A stretch of 64,000 bases of DNA, from NCBI GenBank assembly GCA_014800815.1, contig JAAVFI010000011.1:1-64000 (forward strand), written 5' to 3'. This stretch comes from Bacteroidales bacterium. GTDB lineage: Bacteria > Bacteroidota > Bacteroidia > Bacteroidales > Muribaculaceae. The notes beneath the pieces were generated by a model. That model did no database searches. It was given only the letters and a program-made list of their open reading frames with translations, and was not told where the DNA came from. The translations under genes were made by a program, and so were the position numbers. Of this stretch, positions 9,901 to 17,040 are shown piece by piece (the first letter of the stretch is position 1; each line of letters opens with the position of its first letter).

Positions 9901-10374
9901 AGTAGCCGTAGTCTGAAATTCACGGAGCGGGGTATCTTCGCCGGGAACGCCTACGTAGTAGTAGCCGTAGTCGGAGTAATCGTTCTGGACACGATATTTC
10001 ACGCCGCCGGCCGTAGTGGCGTAGTCTTTCGAGCCTAAGGCGTAGAATACCAACCCCTTGTCGGTGAGCACCGACTGAGTCTGGGGCAAGTCGTCGATAT
10101 ATGTGGAGGCCGAAAGTTCATCGGGGAGGCGGCGGCCTCCGTAGCCGAACACACGCACCTGCGAGGCATCGGAGAAGCCCCACGAGCGGAGTGTGGCGAG
10201 CGGTATCATATAGAGCCCGTCGTCGTCAACGGCAACCTTGATAAAACTGCCCGATGCCAGTACCGAGGTATCGGTATATGACTGCAGCGGAAGGGCACGC
10301 GCTCCCTCCGCTCCGGCAAGGAGCATTACTACAAGTGAGAAAATATATGTGCGGAAAGAGTAAAATTTCATCAT
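6955..10374 (-). CDS. porU: Type IX secretion system sortase PorU (peptidase C25 family)
   Basis: A 1139-residue cell-surface cysteine peptidase of the C25 family. PorU cleaves the C-terminal sorting domain of type IX cargo and transfers it to anionic lipopolysaccharide. A signal peptide (FRTYIFSLVVMLLAGAEGARA) is followed by the PorU N-terminal domain (TSVLASGSFIKVAVDDDGLY). The catalytic dyad is His640 in FIGHAN and Cys673 in AATCDF. The C-terminus carries a FlgD-like Ig domain ending VTWDLTDTSGRRVNRGIYLYRAW, as in canonical PorU. For that reason I give this copy, rather than the one beside porV, the symbol. It follows a GH25 gene after 26 bases. The window therefore encodes two potentially active sortases of almost equal length. 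Confidence 0.88.
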   Translation of the reverse strand: MMKFYSFRTYIFSLVVMLLAGAEGARALPLQSYTDTSVLASGSFIKVAVDDDGLYMIPLATLRSWGFSDASQVRVFGYGGRRLPDELSASTYIDDLPQTQSVLTDKGLVFYALGSKDYATTAGGVKYRVQNDYSDYGYYYVGVPGEDTPLREFQTTATAGASSPQTTYTAIAHHELEQTAVPGEAGPLMLGEDFRYTRSRNITLPTPGAVEGPASMRTSFFGALSGATGSLAFSVNSQSLPRNNTERVDIKGTSHYVHGVLATPVHTFTYIGGNNAIVGITFTTAGSCTGAWLNSINLNYTADLRIPAAGYLSFSSAAPQLALAGANAQTTVWDVTDARDIKIVNTAVASGLASWDTGRATERRYAAWNPGASIPAPRTVGRVKTQNLHADRDLDMVIVTPAAFADQAERLAEFHRSSADTLTVKVVLADDIYDEFASGSPDPGAFRRYFKMLYDRGLAGDGRTLRYALLMGRTTIDNRGRSAVAPSYPTIPSWMPQAESASLSDNTGYCSDDITAMLADGSGLDTRRDALSIAIGRIPVVSVDEARTVVDKALQYALSSQKTAWKHRFMFLADDQDNGIHLQQTETLISGLTKAEGQQHFLRKVYMDAYPFVGSSFPEARAAMFRYLDEGVVWWNFIGHANTTGWTHENQLSYSDLNNMYLRHWPFIYAATCDFLRIDGNDISGGEILYKERYGGAIGIISAVRPVYISDNGLLSAAMGRALAQRDGHGRLLTPGEIYRRAKNDIRSSDGTPAADSNRLRYVFIGDPALRLAMPSNVVRVDSIGGLPVDSDEQHILPALGRIDVAGCVTAPDGSLLENFNGVISLEIYDSERSLSTLGHGEAGTIEHFEDYGERVYAGSAQVRDGRFSLNVAMPSEIAQNFRPATMSLYAYSTEDDTEATGLWRDFYVYGYDESREPDKNAPVIESMVLNHSSFTNGSVVNQSPMLIASVRDDVGINVSNAGIGHQITVTVDGNKSFTDVPYYYTPSSDGSPSGVINYPIDELQAGNHTLSLKVWDTAGNSASKEIEFFVQENLAPKVYDVYTDANPASTQANFYLSHDQPDQMVTVYVTVYNLVGSPVWSGSASGRSDMFLSVPVTWDLTDTSGRRVNRGIYLYRAWITSDGQTYETASRRIAVTAK

Positions 10375-10400
10375 AACTATCTAAAATAACGTCCTAAGAG

Positions 10401-11159
10401 CTATTTTATTGTATCGGACAGAGCCCGCGTCCACGCCTCCCACTCAGAGCGCGAACCGTTGAAAGTATTGAGGTCGACGAGGCCTTTGACGCCCGGAATT
10501 TTCGAGCAGTGGCTGTGCTGCCAGAATCGCCATGAGCGGCGAGAGAGAGGCGGGTCGGAGAAGGAGCATATCCACACCTCGGGCTCTTCGGGGAGGCCGA
10601 CGTCGAAACGATCGTGCACGAAGCGCCAATAGCCGTTTTTATTGGTGTAAATCAACACTTTGTATCCGGCGGCACGCAATTCGGCCACCATGGCCTCGAG
10701 GCGCGCTCCTACCACCGGGGTATCGAATACGGCAGGATTGCCGTACTCCTCCACGTCGATAGCGAGTGGCAGATCGAGGTTGCAGCCCTCGATTGCGTTG
10801 AGGAAATTTGCTGCCTGACGGCGGCCTTCACAGTCGAAGCGGAAGAAGTGATAGGCTCCCACAGGGATGCCGGCGAGGCGCGATGCCGCATAGTTTCGGG
10901 CAAAGGCCGCATCGCGGAAGCCGTGCCCCTCGCTTGCCTTGAGATAGGCAAAGTCGATGCCGAAAGCCTTGAGGCTGTCGAAGTCGGGGACGCCGTTGTG
11001 AGCCGAGAGGTCGACACCCATTACGGGGTAGCGGCTACGGTCGACATCCACATGTCTGAGAGCCGGCTTCATAAAGCGCCACACACCGAGTGCCACCACA
11101 CCGAGTGCAGCGACAACGACTATCGTAATGCCTATACGGCGCGAGATTGCATTATCCAT
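10401..11159 (-). CDS. GH25-family lysozyme (muramidase), membrane anchored
   Basis: Predicted to hydrolyse the beta-1,4 bond between N-acetylmuramic acid and N-acetylglucosamine in peptidoglycan. The 252-residue protein has a single N-terminal membrane segment (about 9-29) that probably anchors it to the inner membrane facing the periplasm. The GH25 barrel follows, with GVDLSAHNG (Asp50), LKASEG (73-78), GAYHFFR (101-107) and the catalytic DxE as AIDVEE (Asp135, Glu137). The C-terminal FWQHSHCSKIPGV...DLN is typical of the fold's last strands. A TAAATTTG box lies 8 bases before the ATG. It precedes porU by 26 bases and the two may be co-transcribed. Confidence 0.93.
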   Translation of the reverse strand: MDNAISRRIGITIVVVAALGVVALGVWRFMKPALRHVDVDRSRYPVMGVDLSAHNGVPDFDSLKAFGIDFAYLKASEGHGFRDAAFARNYAASRLAGIPVGAYHFFRFDCEGRRQAANFLNAIEGCNLDLPLAIDVEEYGNPAVFDTPVVGARLEAMVAELRAAGYKVLIYTNKNGYWRFVHDRFDVGLPEEPEVWICSFSDPPLSRRSWRFWQHSHCSKIPGVKGLVDLNTFNGSRSEWEAWTRALSDTIK

Positions 11160-11167
11160 TGCTGATA

Positions 11168-11175
11168 CAAATTTA
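11168..11175 (-). promoter_or_regulatory. -7 box for the GH25 lysozyme gene
   Basis: TAAATTTG on the minus strand 8 bases before the ATG. No clear -33 element. Confidence 0.45.
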
Positions 11176-11277
11176 CGAAATTATCCGAAAAACCTGCCGT
11201 ATAACATAATTTTCCTTTTGATTTTTTCACTAATTTTACGGCGTTGACTTAACACTACCTTAAAACACCTCAATACC

Positions 11278-12393
11278 ATGGTAATCGGAATTCCCAAAGA
11301 AATCAAAAACAACGAGAACCGCGTGGGCATGACTCCCGCAGGTGTCTACGAACTCGTTCACCACGGCCACACCGTGTACGTTCAGCACACTGCCGGCGAA
11401 GGCAGCGGCTTCGACGACGCGGAGTACGAGCGGGCCGGCGCCACTATCCTTCCGACGATAGAAGACGTGTACGCTACCGCTGAAATGATAATCAAGGTAA
11501 AAGAACCTATCGCACCCGAATACAAACTCGTGCGCAAGGGGCAGCTCCTCTTCACTTACTTCCACTTCGCCTGCGACCGCGAACTCACCGATGCCATGCT
11601 CGAATCGGGTGCCGTGTGCCTTGCATACGAGACTGTTACGGGACCTCTGGGCGGTCTTCCGCTGCTTATACCTATGAGTGAGGTTGCAGGACGAATGTCG
11701 GTCCAGCAGGCTGCGCGCTTCCTCGAAAAACCGCAGGGCGGCCGCGGAGTGCTCATCGGAGGAGTCCCCGGAGTTCGCCCCGCCCGCATACTCGTGCTCG
11801 GCGGCGGTGTGGTAGGCCGCAACGCCGCGCTTATGGCCGCAGGCCTCGGTGCGGAAGTGACTATCACCGACATATCGCTGCCCACTCTCCGCCACATAGC
11901 GGAAGTGATGCCTAAGAATGTGACTACGCTCTACTCATCGCGCCACAATATCGAAAAAGAACTTCCGACGGTCGATGCCGTTATCGGCTCCGTACTTATC
12001 CCCGGCGCCAAGGCACCGCACCTCATCACCGCCGATATGCTCAAACTCATGCGTCCGGGCACGGTACTCGTCGACGTTGCCATAGACCAGGGCGGATGCT
12101 TCGAGACCTCACATCCCACCACTCACTCCGACCCAGTGTACACCGTAGACGGCATTCTGCACTATGCCGTAGCCAATATCCCCGGCGCGGTGCCCTATAC
12201 ATCGACTCTCGCTCTCACCAACGTTACCCTCCCCTACGCGCTCCGTCTCGCCGATAAGGGTTGGCGCGAAGCCTGCCGCGCCGACAAGGGCCTCGAGAAC
12301 GGTCTCAACGTGGTAGACGGACATATCACTTTCAAGGCCGTAGCCGAAGCTTTCGACCTCCCCTACACTCCCGCCGCCGATTTCATCAGATAA
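11278..12393 (+). CDS. ald: Alanine dehydrogenase
   Basis: Interconverts L-alanine and pyruvate plus ammonia with NAD(H), a cytoplasmic hexameric enzyme. The 371 residues are family-standard. Visible are the N-terminal signature [17 protein letters not shown] with pyruvate-binding Arg15, Lys75 in VKEP, the catalytic His96 (FHFACD), the dinucleotide motif GGGVVG (175-180) with Asp198 (TDIS) for the NAD ribose, and the active-site Asp270 in AIDQGG. The gene is alone on the plus strand, divergent from the GH25 gene. It is followed 22 bases after its stop by a strong hairpin inside the first copy of a 150-bp repeat. Proton-translocating transhydrogenase alpha subunits are related, but length and motifs favour Ald. 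Confidence 0.96.
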   Translation: MVIGIPKEIKNNENRVGMTPAGVYELVHHGHTVYVQHTAGEGSGFDDAEYERAGATILPTIEDVYATAEMIIKVKEPIAPEYKLVRKGQLLFTYFHFACDRELTDAMLESGAVCLAYETVTGPLGGLPLLIPMSEVAGRMSVQQAARFLEKPQGGRGVLIGGVPGVRPARILVLGGGVVGRNAALMAAGLGAEVTITDISLPTLRHIAEVMPKNVTTLYSSRHNIEKELPTVDAVIGSVLIPGAKAPHLITADMLKLMRPGTVLVDVAIDQGGCFETSHPTTHSDPVYTVDGILHYAVANIPGAVPYTSTLALTNVTLPYALRLADKGWREACRADKGLENGLNVVDGHITFKAVAEAFDLPYTPAADFIR

Positions 12394-12403
12394 TTTTCGC
12401 AAA

Positions 12404-12555
12404 CGGATATAACGCAACCGAGGCGCCTACTTCACAGTGGCGCCTCGATTGCTAATAAACCAATCATTATCACATATCTTGCAATGTATATATGAAACAG
12501 CGGGGGTGTGGAAATAGTTCATGAGCAGGGCAAAAAATTTGAGATTTTATAAATT
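12404..12555 (+). repeat. 150-bp direct repeat, copy 1 (contains ald terminator)
   Basis: First of three near-identical direct copies (others at 12738-12888 and 13973-14107). Each carries GATATAACGCAACC, a hairpin, then GCTAATAAACCAATCATTAT and GCAATGTATATATGAAACAG. The hairpin here pairs 12416-12427 with 12439-12450, 12 bp with one mismatch around an 11-base loop. It lies just after ald and could end its transcript. Confidence 0.85.
12416..12450 (+). terminator. Hairpin in repeat copy 1, downstream of ald
   Basis: Arms AACCGAGGCGCC and GGCGCCTCGATT around an 11-base loop. There is no strong T-run directly after it, so it may be a structural element of the repeat rather than a classical intrinsic terminator. 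Confidence 0.5.
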
Positions 12556-12565
12556 CTCTATGCGT

Positions 12566-12603
12566 TGCGTATTTTTACGCAGTGCATTGCGTAAAAATAC
12601 GCA
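12566..12603. repeat. Perfect 16-bp nested palindrome of TGCGTA/TACGCA words
   Basis: Arm TGCGTATTTTTACGCA (12566-12581), a 6-base spacer, then its exact reverse complement (12588-12603). Each arm is itself a 5-bp palindrome around a T/A tract. Further TGCGT words lie just outside at 12561 and about 12610. It falls between repeat copies 1 and 2, downstream of the Fic gene. Confidence 0.85.
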
Positions 12604-12737
12604 GTGGACTGCGTAAATCACAAAAATCCTTGTAAACATCTAAATACAAAACTCTTATAAAACATACTTAAACGCATATATGCCCAATTCCTGCATATAT
12701 TGGAGTATATTTACTGAAATAAGATATATCCCGCACA

Positions 12738-12888
12738 CGGATATAACGCAACCGAGGCACCTACTTCACAGTGGCGCCTCGATTGCTAATAAACCAATCA
12801 TTATCACATTTCTTGCAATGTATATATGAAACAGCGGGGAGGGTAAAAAAGTTCGTCGGCGGGGCAAAAAATTTGAGATTTTATAAAT
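12738..12888 (+). repeat. 150-bp direct repeat, copy 2, downstream flank of the Fic gene
   Basis: Same core as copies 1 and 3. One arm base of the hairpin has changed (GAGGCACC against GGCGCCTC). The tail GGCAAAAAATTTGAGATTTT matches copy 1, while the segment AGTTCG.CGGCGGGGC matches copy 3. It ends about 20 bases before the Fic stop codon region. Confidence 0.85.
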
Positions 12889-12908
12889 ATTCTTTGCTTT
12901 GCACAAAT

Positions 12909-13898
12909 TTACGCAGGCTTCGGCTTATACAGCACACTCCAATATCCGGTCTTGTTGCTACCCACGCGCTCAATCCACCCGGCGGCTTTCATGTTGCTGA
13001 GAATCTTCTTTACGCCATTATCTGTCATCCCGACTTTCTCGGCAAGTTCAAGACGCGTGAGGCGTGGATTATCTGCAAGTAACCGTAATATCGCAAGGTC
13101 GGATTTATTGGGTACTTTATTGGGTACTTTATTGGGTACTTCTTCTTTAAGATTCTTCTGAAGAGTCCTCAGAATTTCGTTGAGCATGAAGTCGATGAAT
13201 GGCCCGGACTGCCCTTCGGATGTAGACGCAGCAATAGCGTTGTAATACTCTTGCTGATTTGCGTATACCATGTTCTCGACGGGAAGATGCTCAAAGAGCG
13301 GATTCAGACGTCCAAGAATAAGTGATTGCCACAGTCGCCCGGTACGTCCGTTTCCATCGGAGAAAGGATGTATAAATTCAAATTCGTAGTGGAATACGCA
13401 CGAACGAATCAGCAGATGGTCTTTCGATTTTTTGAGCCACGCAAAAAGGTCGCCCATCAGTTCGGGTACACGTTGTGGCAGGGGCGCCATGTGAACAAGG
13501 CACGCCTCGCCGAAAACGCCGACCCCGCCACAGCGGTATCGTCCGGCATCATCGGTAAGTGCCTCCATCATAATACTATGAGCTTTAAGCAAATCCTTTT
13601 CTGAGAATGGATTTAGCTGAGAATAGAGGTCATAAACTCGGATAGCGTTTTTCACCTCCTGAATCTGACGGATAGGCGCAACTACTCGTTTGCCGTTGAT
13701 AATATCTCTTACCTCATCCTCACTGAGAGTGTTGCCTTCGATAGCGAGTGACGAGTGAATAGTCTTGATGCGGTTGGCTTTGCGAAGCATCAGGCCATGC
13801 TCACCCTCCAAAGCGATGTTGTGCCGCTCCAAAAGTGCGGATATTTCCGCGATTCGGTTGATCGCTTCTGCCGATACGTTGAATGGAGGGGTTGCCAT
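12909..13898 (-). CDS. Fic-family protein (probable AMPylating enzyme) with C-terminal winged helix
   Basis: Fic proteins usually transfer AMP from ATP to a target protein hydroxyl. The 329-residue protein has the full motif HPFSDGNGRTGR (177-188). It also has an N-terminal auto-inhibitory helix SLAIEGN (50-56; S-x-x-x-E-G), so it belongs to the group in which the inhibitory helix is in the same chain before the Fic core. After a linker of three perfect VPNK units (254-265, encoded by a 12-bp tandem repeat at 13104-13139), a winged helix (about 266-325) suggests DNA binding. The gene is bracketed by two copies of a 150-bp repeat and its GC content seems somewhat lower than its neighbours', suggesting later acquisition. 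Target unknown. No separate antitoxin is seen. Confidence 0.93.
   Translation of the reverse strand: MATPPFNVSAEAINRIAEISALLERHNIALEGEHGLMLRKANRIKTIHSSLAIEGNTLSEDEVRDIINGKRVVAPIRQIQEVKNAIRVYDLYSQLNPFSEKDLLKAHSIMMEALTDDAGRYRCGGVGVFGEACLVHMAPLPQRVPELMGDLFAWLKKSKDHLLIRSCVFHYEFEFIHPFSDGNGRTGRLWQSLILGRLNPLFEHLPVENMVYANQQEYYNAIAASTSEGQSGPFIDFMLNEILRTLQKNLKEEVPNKVPNKVPNKSDLAILRLLADNPRLTRLELAEKVGMTDNGVKKILSNMKAAGWIERVGSNKTGYWSVLYKPKPA
13104..13139 (-). repeat. 12-bp tandem repeat (3 perfect units) inside the Fic gene
   Basis: TTTATTGGGTAC three times in a row on the plus strand, in frame with the Fic gene and encoding VPNK repeats in the linker between the Fic core and winged helix. Unit gain or loss would change linker length without a frameshift. 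Confidence 0.9.
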
Positions 13899-13926
13899 AA
13901 GCCTACGCGTTTATTTCGTTAGATTG

Positions 13927-13934
13927 CAAAGATA
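13927..13934 (-). promoter_or_regulatory. -7 box for the Fic gene
   Basis: TATCTTTG on the minus strand, 28 bases before the Fic ATG, matching TAnnTTTG. The -33 element is not clear. Confidence 0.5.
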
Positions 13935-13972
13935 CAAAAATTTCTTGGGTAAGTCACTAAAATCCCGCAGAC

Positions 13973-14107
13973 CGATATAACGCAACCGAGGCGCCTACTT
14001 CACAGTGGCGCCTCGGTTGCTAATAAACCAATCATTATCACATATCTTGCAATGTATATATGAAACAGCGGGGAGAGTAAAAAAGTTCGACGGCGGGGCG
14101 AAAAAAA
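13973..14107 (+). repeat. 150-bp direct repeat, copy 3, upstream flank of the Fic gene
   Basis: Third copy of the repeat. Here the hairpin stem is a perfect 12 bp (AACCGAGGCGCC with GGCGCCTCGGTT). It is followed by the same GCTAATAAACCAATCATTAT and GCAATGTATATATGAAACAG blocks. It lies between the divergent Fic and endonuclease genes. Confidence 0.85.
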
Positions 14108-14151
14108 TTATTTTTTATTTCTGCGGTGGTCTGTGTTACATGTTTTTTGCC

Positions 14152-14159
14152 TAAATTTG
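14152..14159 (+). promoter_or_regulatory. -7 box for the endonuclease I gene
   Basis: TAAATTTG, 29 bases before the chosen ATG at 14189. It lies downstream of the alternative ATG at 14126, which argues for the later start. Confidence 0.55.
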
Positions 14160-14188
14160 CATCTACTTTACCCGCTAAAATCAAGCAG

Positions 14189-15853
14189 ATGAAAATTACC
14201 CGCATAATCTCAGCGGCAATAGCCGGATGTATGTCAATAGCAGCGGCTGCCGTGGCCCCGAACGGATACTACTCTACGCTCAACGGCAAGAAAGCTGCCG
14301 AGCTGAAGACGGCTGCTTCCAACCTTGTGAAAAATTTCACGACTGTATCGTCGTACACCGCTCTCCCCGACTACTTCAAGCGTACTGATGTGCGCCCGGG
14401 CACCAACTACTGGTGGGATATGTACTCCGACATGGATGTATCTACCAATATCACTTTCGGAAAGTATATGAACCGCGAGCACTCTTTCCCTAAAAGCTGG
14501 TGGGGCGGTTCAACTTCGACTACGGCATATGTCGACCTCAACCACCTCTACCCCGGTGAGGCTAAGGCCAACCAGGCCAAAAGCAACTATCCCCTCGGTA
14601 TGGTGGATGACTCGTCGAAACCGAGTTTCGACAACGGTGTGACTAAGGTCGGCTATCCCGTCAACGGTCAGGGCGGCGGCGCCAAGTATGTGTTCGAGCC
14701 TGCCGATGAGTATAAGGGCGATTTTGCGCGTACATATTTCTATATGGTCACCTGCTATCAGGACCTGAAGTGGAGCTACACTTATATGCTCAACCAGAAC
14801 CTCTACCCCACTCTAAACCAGTGGTCGGTAAATCTGCTGCTGAAGTGGCACCGCGAAGACCCCGTGAGCCAGAAAGAAATTCAGCGAAACGACCAGGTAT
14901 ACCAGATTCAGAACAACCGCAATCCCTTCATCGACCTCCCCGAACTCGCCGAATATATCTGGGGTGAAAAGGTTGGCGAAAACTTCACTCCCGGCTCTGT
15001 GATAGTGACTCCGACCGGCGAACCCGAACTCACAGCTCCTGTAAAGGATATGGCGCTCGACTTCGGCGAGGTGGCTCTCGGCGACAAGGTGGTATCGCAC
15101 CTGTTTGTCAGCGGTAAAGATCTAGGTGGCACTATACGCGTACAGTTCTATACGGGCGATGCGTCGATGTATTCGTCGCCTATCTCTCAGATTCCCGCAT
15201 CGCAGGTGTGCTCGCCAGCAGGATACTGGCTCGACATCACCTACAATCCGACAGCAGCAGGCGATCACACTTCGCGCGTGCTCCTCTCGGGCGACTTCGG
15301 CTCGCGCGCCGTTTCGCTCCACGGCAACTGCCTGCCGGTGCCCACTCTCACCGCTTGTACCGCAACCGCACCCACCGATATCGAGGATGACCGCTATGTG
15401 GCCAACTGGACAGCACCTGAAAATGAGGTCATCGACTACTTCATAGTAACCCGCACACGCTACGCAGGCGGCGATGCAGTGACCGAAGAAGTTCTCGCCG
15501 AAAGCAACTATGCCGAAATCACGGGTTTCGATGAGTCGGACAGCGAGTCGTACGCCGTACAGTCGGTTCGTCTCAACCACCGCTCACCGATGTCTAACGT
15601 CGTATTCGTCAACCACTCGGGAGTATCGGGCGTGAGCGTATCGCAGCCTCTTGTAGTTCACACCTTCCCCGGCACTATCCGCTTTATCTGCTCCGAACCT
15701 CAGAGCGGCTGCCGCATCTACGATACCATGGGCCGTCTCGTAAAGGCTCTCGACACCGTAGAACAGAACCTTGACATCGACATCGCTGCCGGTATCTACC
15801 TTATTGTCACCGACCAGCACCCCGCACCCGTTAAAGTATCCGTAAGCTACTGA
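14189..15853 (+). CDS. Secreted endonuclease I-type nuclease with type IX sorting tail
   Basis: A 554-residue exported nuclease, predicted to degrade DNA or RNA at the cell surface or outside. I chose the ATG at 14189 because it starts a good signal peptide (KITRIISAAIAGCMSIAAAAVA) and lies after the TAAATTTG promoter box. The upstream ATG at 14126 gives a non-signal extension. The endonuclease I core shows NREHSFPKSWW (95-105) and DLNHLYPGEAKAN (116-128), the His/Asn positions of the beta-beta-alpha metal site. After the nuclease come Ig/fibronectin-like regions and a C-terminal sorting domain (CRIYDTMGRLVKAL...AAGIYLIV), so it is a likely client of PorV/PorU. Its TGA shares a base with the next ATG, implying translational coupling. 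Confidence 0.9.
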   Translation: MKITRIISAAIAGCMSIAAAAVAPNGYYSTLNGKKAAELKTAASNLVKNFTTVSSYTALPDYFKRTDVRPGTNYWWDMYSDMDVSTNITFGKYMNREHSFPKSWWGGSTSTTAYVDLNHLYPGEAKANQAKSNYPLGMVDDSSKPSFDNGVTKVGYPVNGQGGGAKYVFEPADEYKGDFARTYFYMVTCYQDLKWSYTYMLNQNLYPTLNQWSVNLLLKWHREDPVSQKEIQRNDQVYQIQNNRNPFIDLPELAEYIWGEKVGENFTPGSVIVTPTGEPELTAPVKDMALDFGEVALGDKVVSHLFVSGKDLGGTIRVQFYTGDASMYSSPISQIPASQVCSPAGYWLDITYNPTAAGDHTSRVLLSGDFGSRAVSLHGNCLPVPTLTACTATAPTDIEDDRYVANWTAPENEVIDYFIVTRTRYAGGDAVTEEVLAESNYAEITGFDESDSESYAVQSVRLNHRSPMSNVVFVNHSGVSGVSVSQPLVVHTFPGTIRFICSEPQSGCRIYDTMGRLVKALDTVEQNLDIDIAAGIYLIVTDQHPAPVKVSVSY

Positions 15854-17037
15854 TGTACCTCTCACCTGTTATCGACTCAACGGCCCTATGGCTCCTGTGT
15901 GCATGCGCACTTTGCGTGCTCATGCTTGCTACCATATACTTTGCAAGAGTACGCAACGTAGTTTCATTCCGTCGCAAAGCCGACGCCGAGCGCCCCGACA
16001 AACCCGACGAGGACTATCTGCCTGCGTCGGTGATAGTCTACTCCGACGGCTCGGCTGAGAATCTTGAGATACTCCTCCGCTCTATCCTCGCCCAGGACTA
16101 TCCCACGGCATTCGAGGTGATAGTAATAAATGAAGGCGAGTCGCCCGACGTTCGCGACACCGTGTCGATGCTCCGCGCGTCGCACCCCAATATCTACCTC
16201 ACTTTCACTCCCGAGGGTGTGGTGAATCTCAGCCGCAAGAAGCTGGGCATCACTCTCGGGGTCAAGGCTGCCCGCTACGATGTGGTGGTGCTCACCACTA
16301 CGTCGGCAGTAATCACGTCGGACCACTGGCTCAAACGCATGATGCAGCCTTTCGGACGCAACAACGGCATAGACATAGTGCTCGGCTTTGCAACGGTCGA
16401 CCCCGAGGAAGACGATGCCTACGGCAAGCGCCGCCGCGCGTTCGACTTCGTGGCCGACAATGTGCGCTGGCTCGCAGTTGCCGCCGCCGGCAAGCCCTTC
16501 CGCGGCACGGAGCACAACATCGCCTACCGCAAGGAAACTTTCATGGCCAACAAGGGCTTTGCCCGCGCGCTCAACCTTCACTACGGCGACGACGATATCT
16601 TTGTGAGCGAAATCGTGCGCCCCGGCAATACGGCTCTCGAGCTTTCTGAAGACTCTATCGTACAACTGCGTCAGGGCAATCATCCGCGAATGTTCCGCGA
16701 AAGAGTTCTCCGCCGCTACTTCACCGAGGGCTTCATACGCCGTCGTCCGCGCTTCCTCCACTCCCTCACGGGTTGGCTCCAGATAGCGGCTATAGCGCTC
16801 GCTGCGGCCGCCGGATATGTCGGCTACCCCAACATGCAGCCAACGATAGTTGCAGCCGTTATCATCATAATAATGCTTATCCTCGACATCTGGGTATGGC
16901 GCGCGGCAATGAAGGCTCTCCGTTCACGCAACCTCCGCTTCACCCTACCCTGGTTCTCGATAACCTACCCCTTCCGCAAAATCACCGGCAGAATACATTC
17001 ACGCTTCGGCCACGGCAAGAAGTACACGTGGAATTAA
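15853..17037 (+). CDS. Membrane-bound family 2 glycosyltransferase
   Basis: A 394-residue inner-membrane protein with one N-terminal membrane helix (about 9-30), a cytoplasmic GT-A domain and two C-terminal membrane helices (about 306-322 and 333-351). GT2 features are visible: ASVIVYSDGSAENLEILLRSI, VVVLTTTSAVITSDHWL in the metal/nucleotide-sugar region, GDDDIFVSEIV as the acceptor-side acidic motif, and QLRQGNHPRMFRERVLRRYF like the Q-x-x-RW region of processive GTs. Sugar donor and acceptor cannot be named. The ATG overlaps the stop of the secreted nuclease gene by one base, so the two are co-translated although no functional link is obvious. Confidence 0.85.
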   Translation: MYLSPVIDSTALWLLCACALCVLMLATIYFARVRNVVSFRRKADAERPDKPDEDYLPASVIVYSDGSAENLEILLRSILAQDYPTAFEVIVINEGESPDVRDTVSMLRASHPNIYLTFTPEGVVNLSRKKLGITLGVKAARYDVVVLTTTSAVITSDHWLKRMMQPFGRNNGIDIVLGFATVDPEEDDAYGKRRRAFDFVADNVRWLAVAAAGKPFRGTEHNIAYRKETFMANKGFARALNLHYGDDDIFVSEIVRPGNTALELSEDSIVQLRQGNHPRMFRERVLRRYFTEGFIRRRPRFLHSLTGWLQIAAIALAAAAGYVGYPNMQPTIVAAVIIIIMLILDIWVWRAAMKALRSRNLRFTLPWFSITYPFRKITGRIHSRFGHGKKYTWN

Positions 17038-17040
17038 GCG

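Noticed and set aside
12404-14107. CRISPR-like direct repeats
   Set aside because: There are only three copies, about 150 bp long, spaced 332 and about 1230 bases apart, with no cas genes. This is not a CRISPR array.
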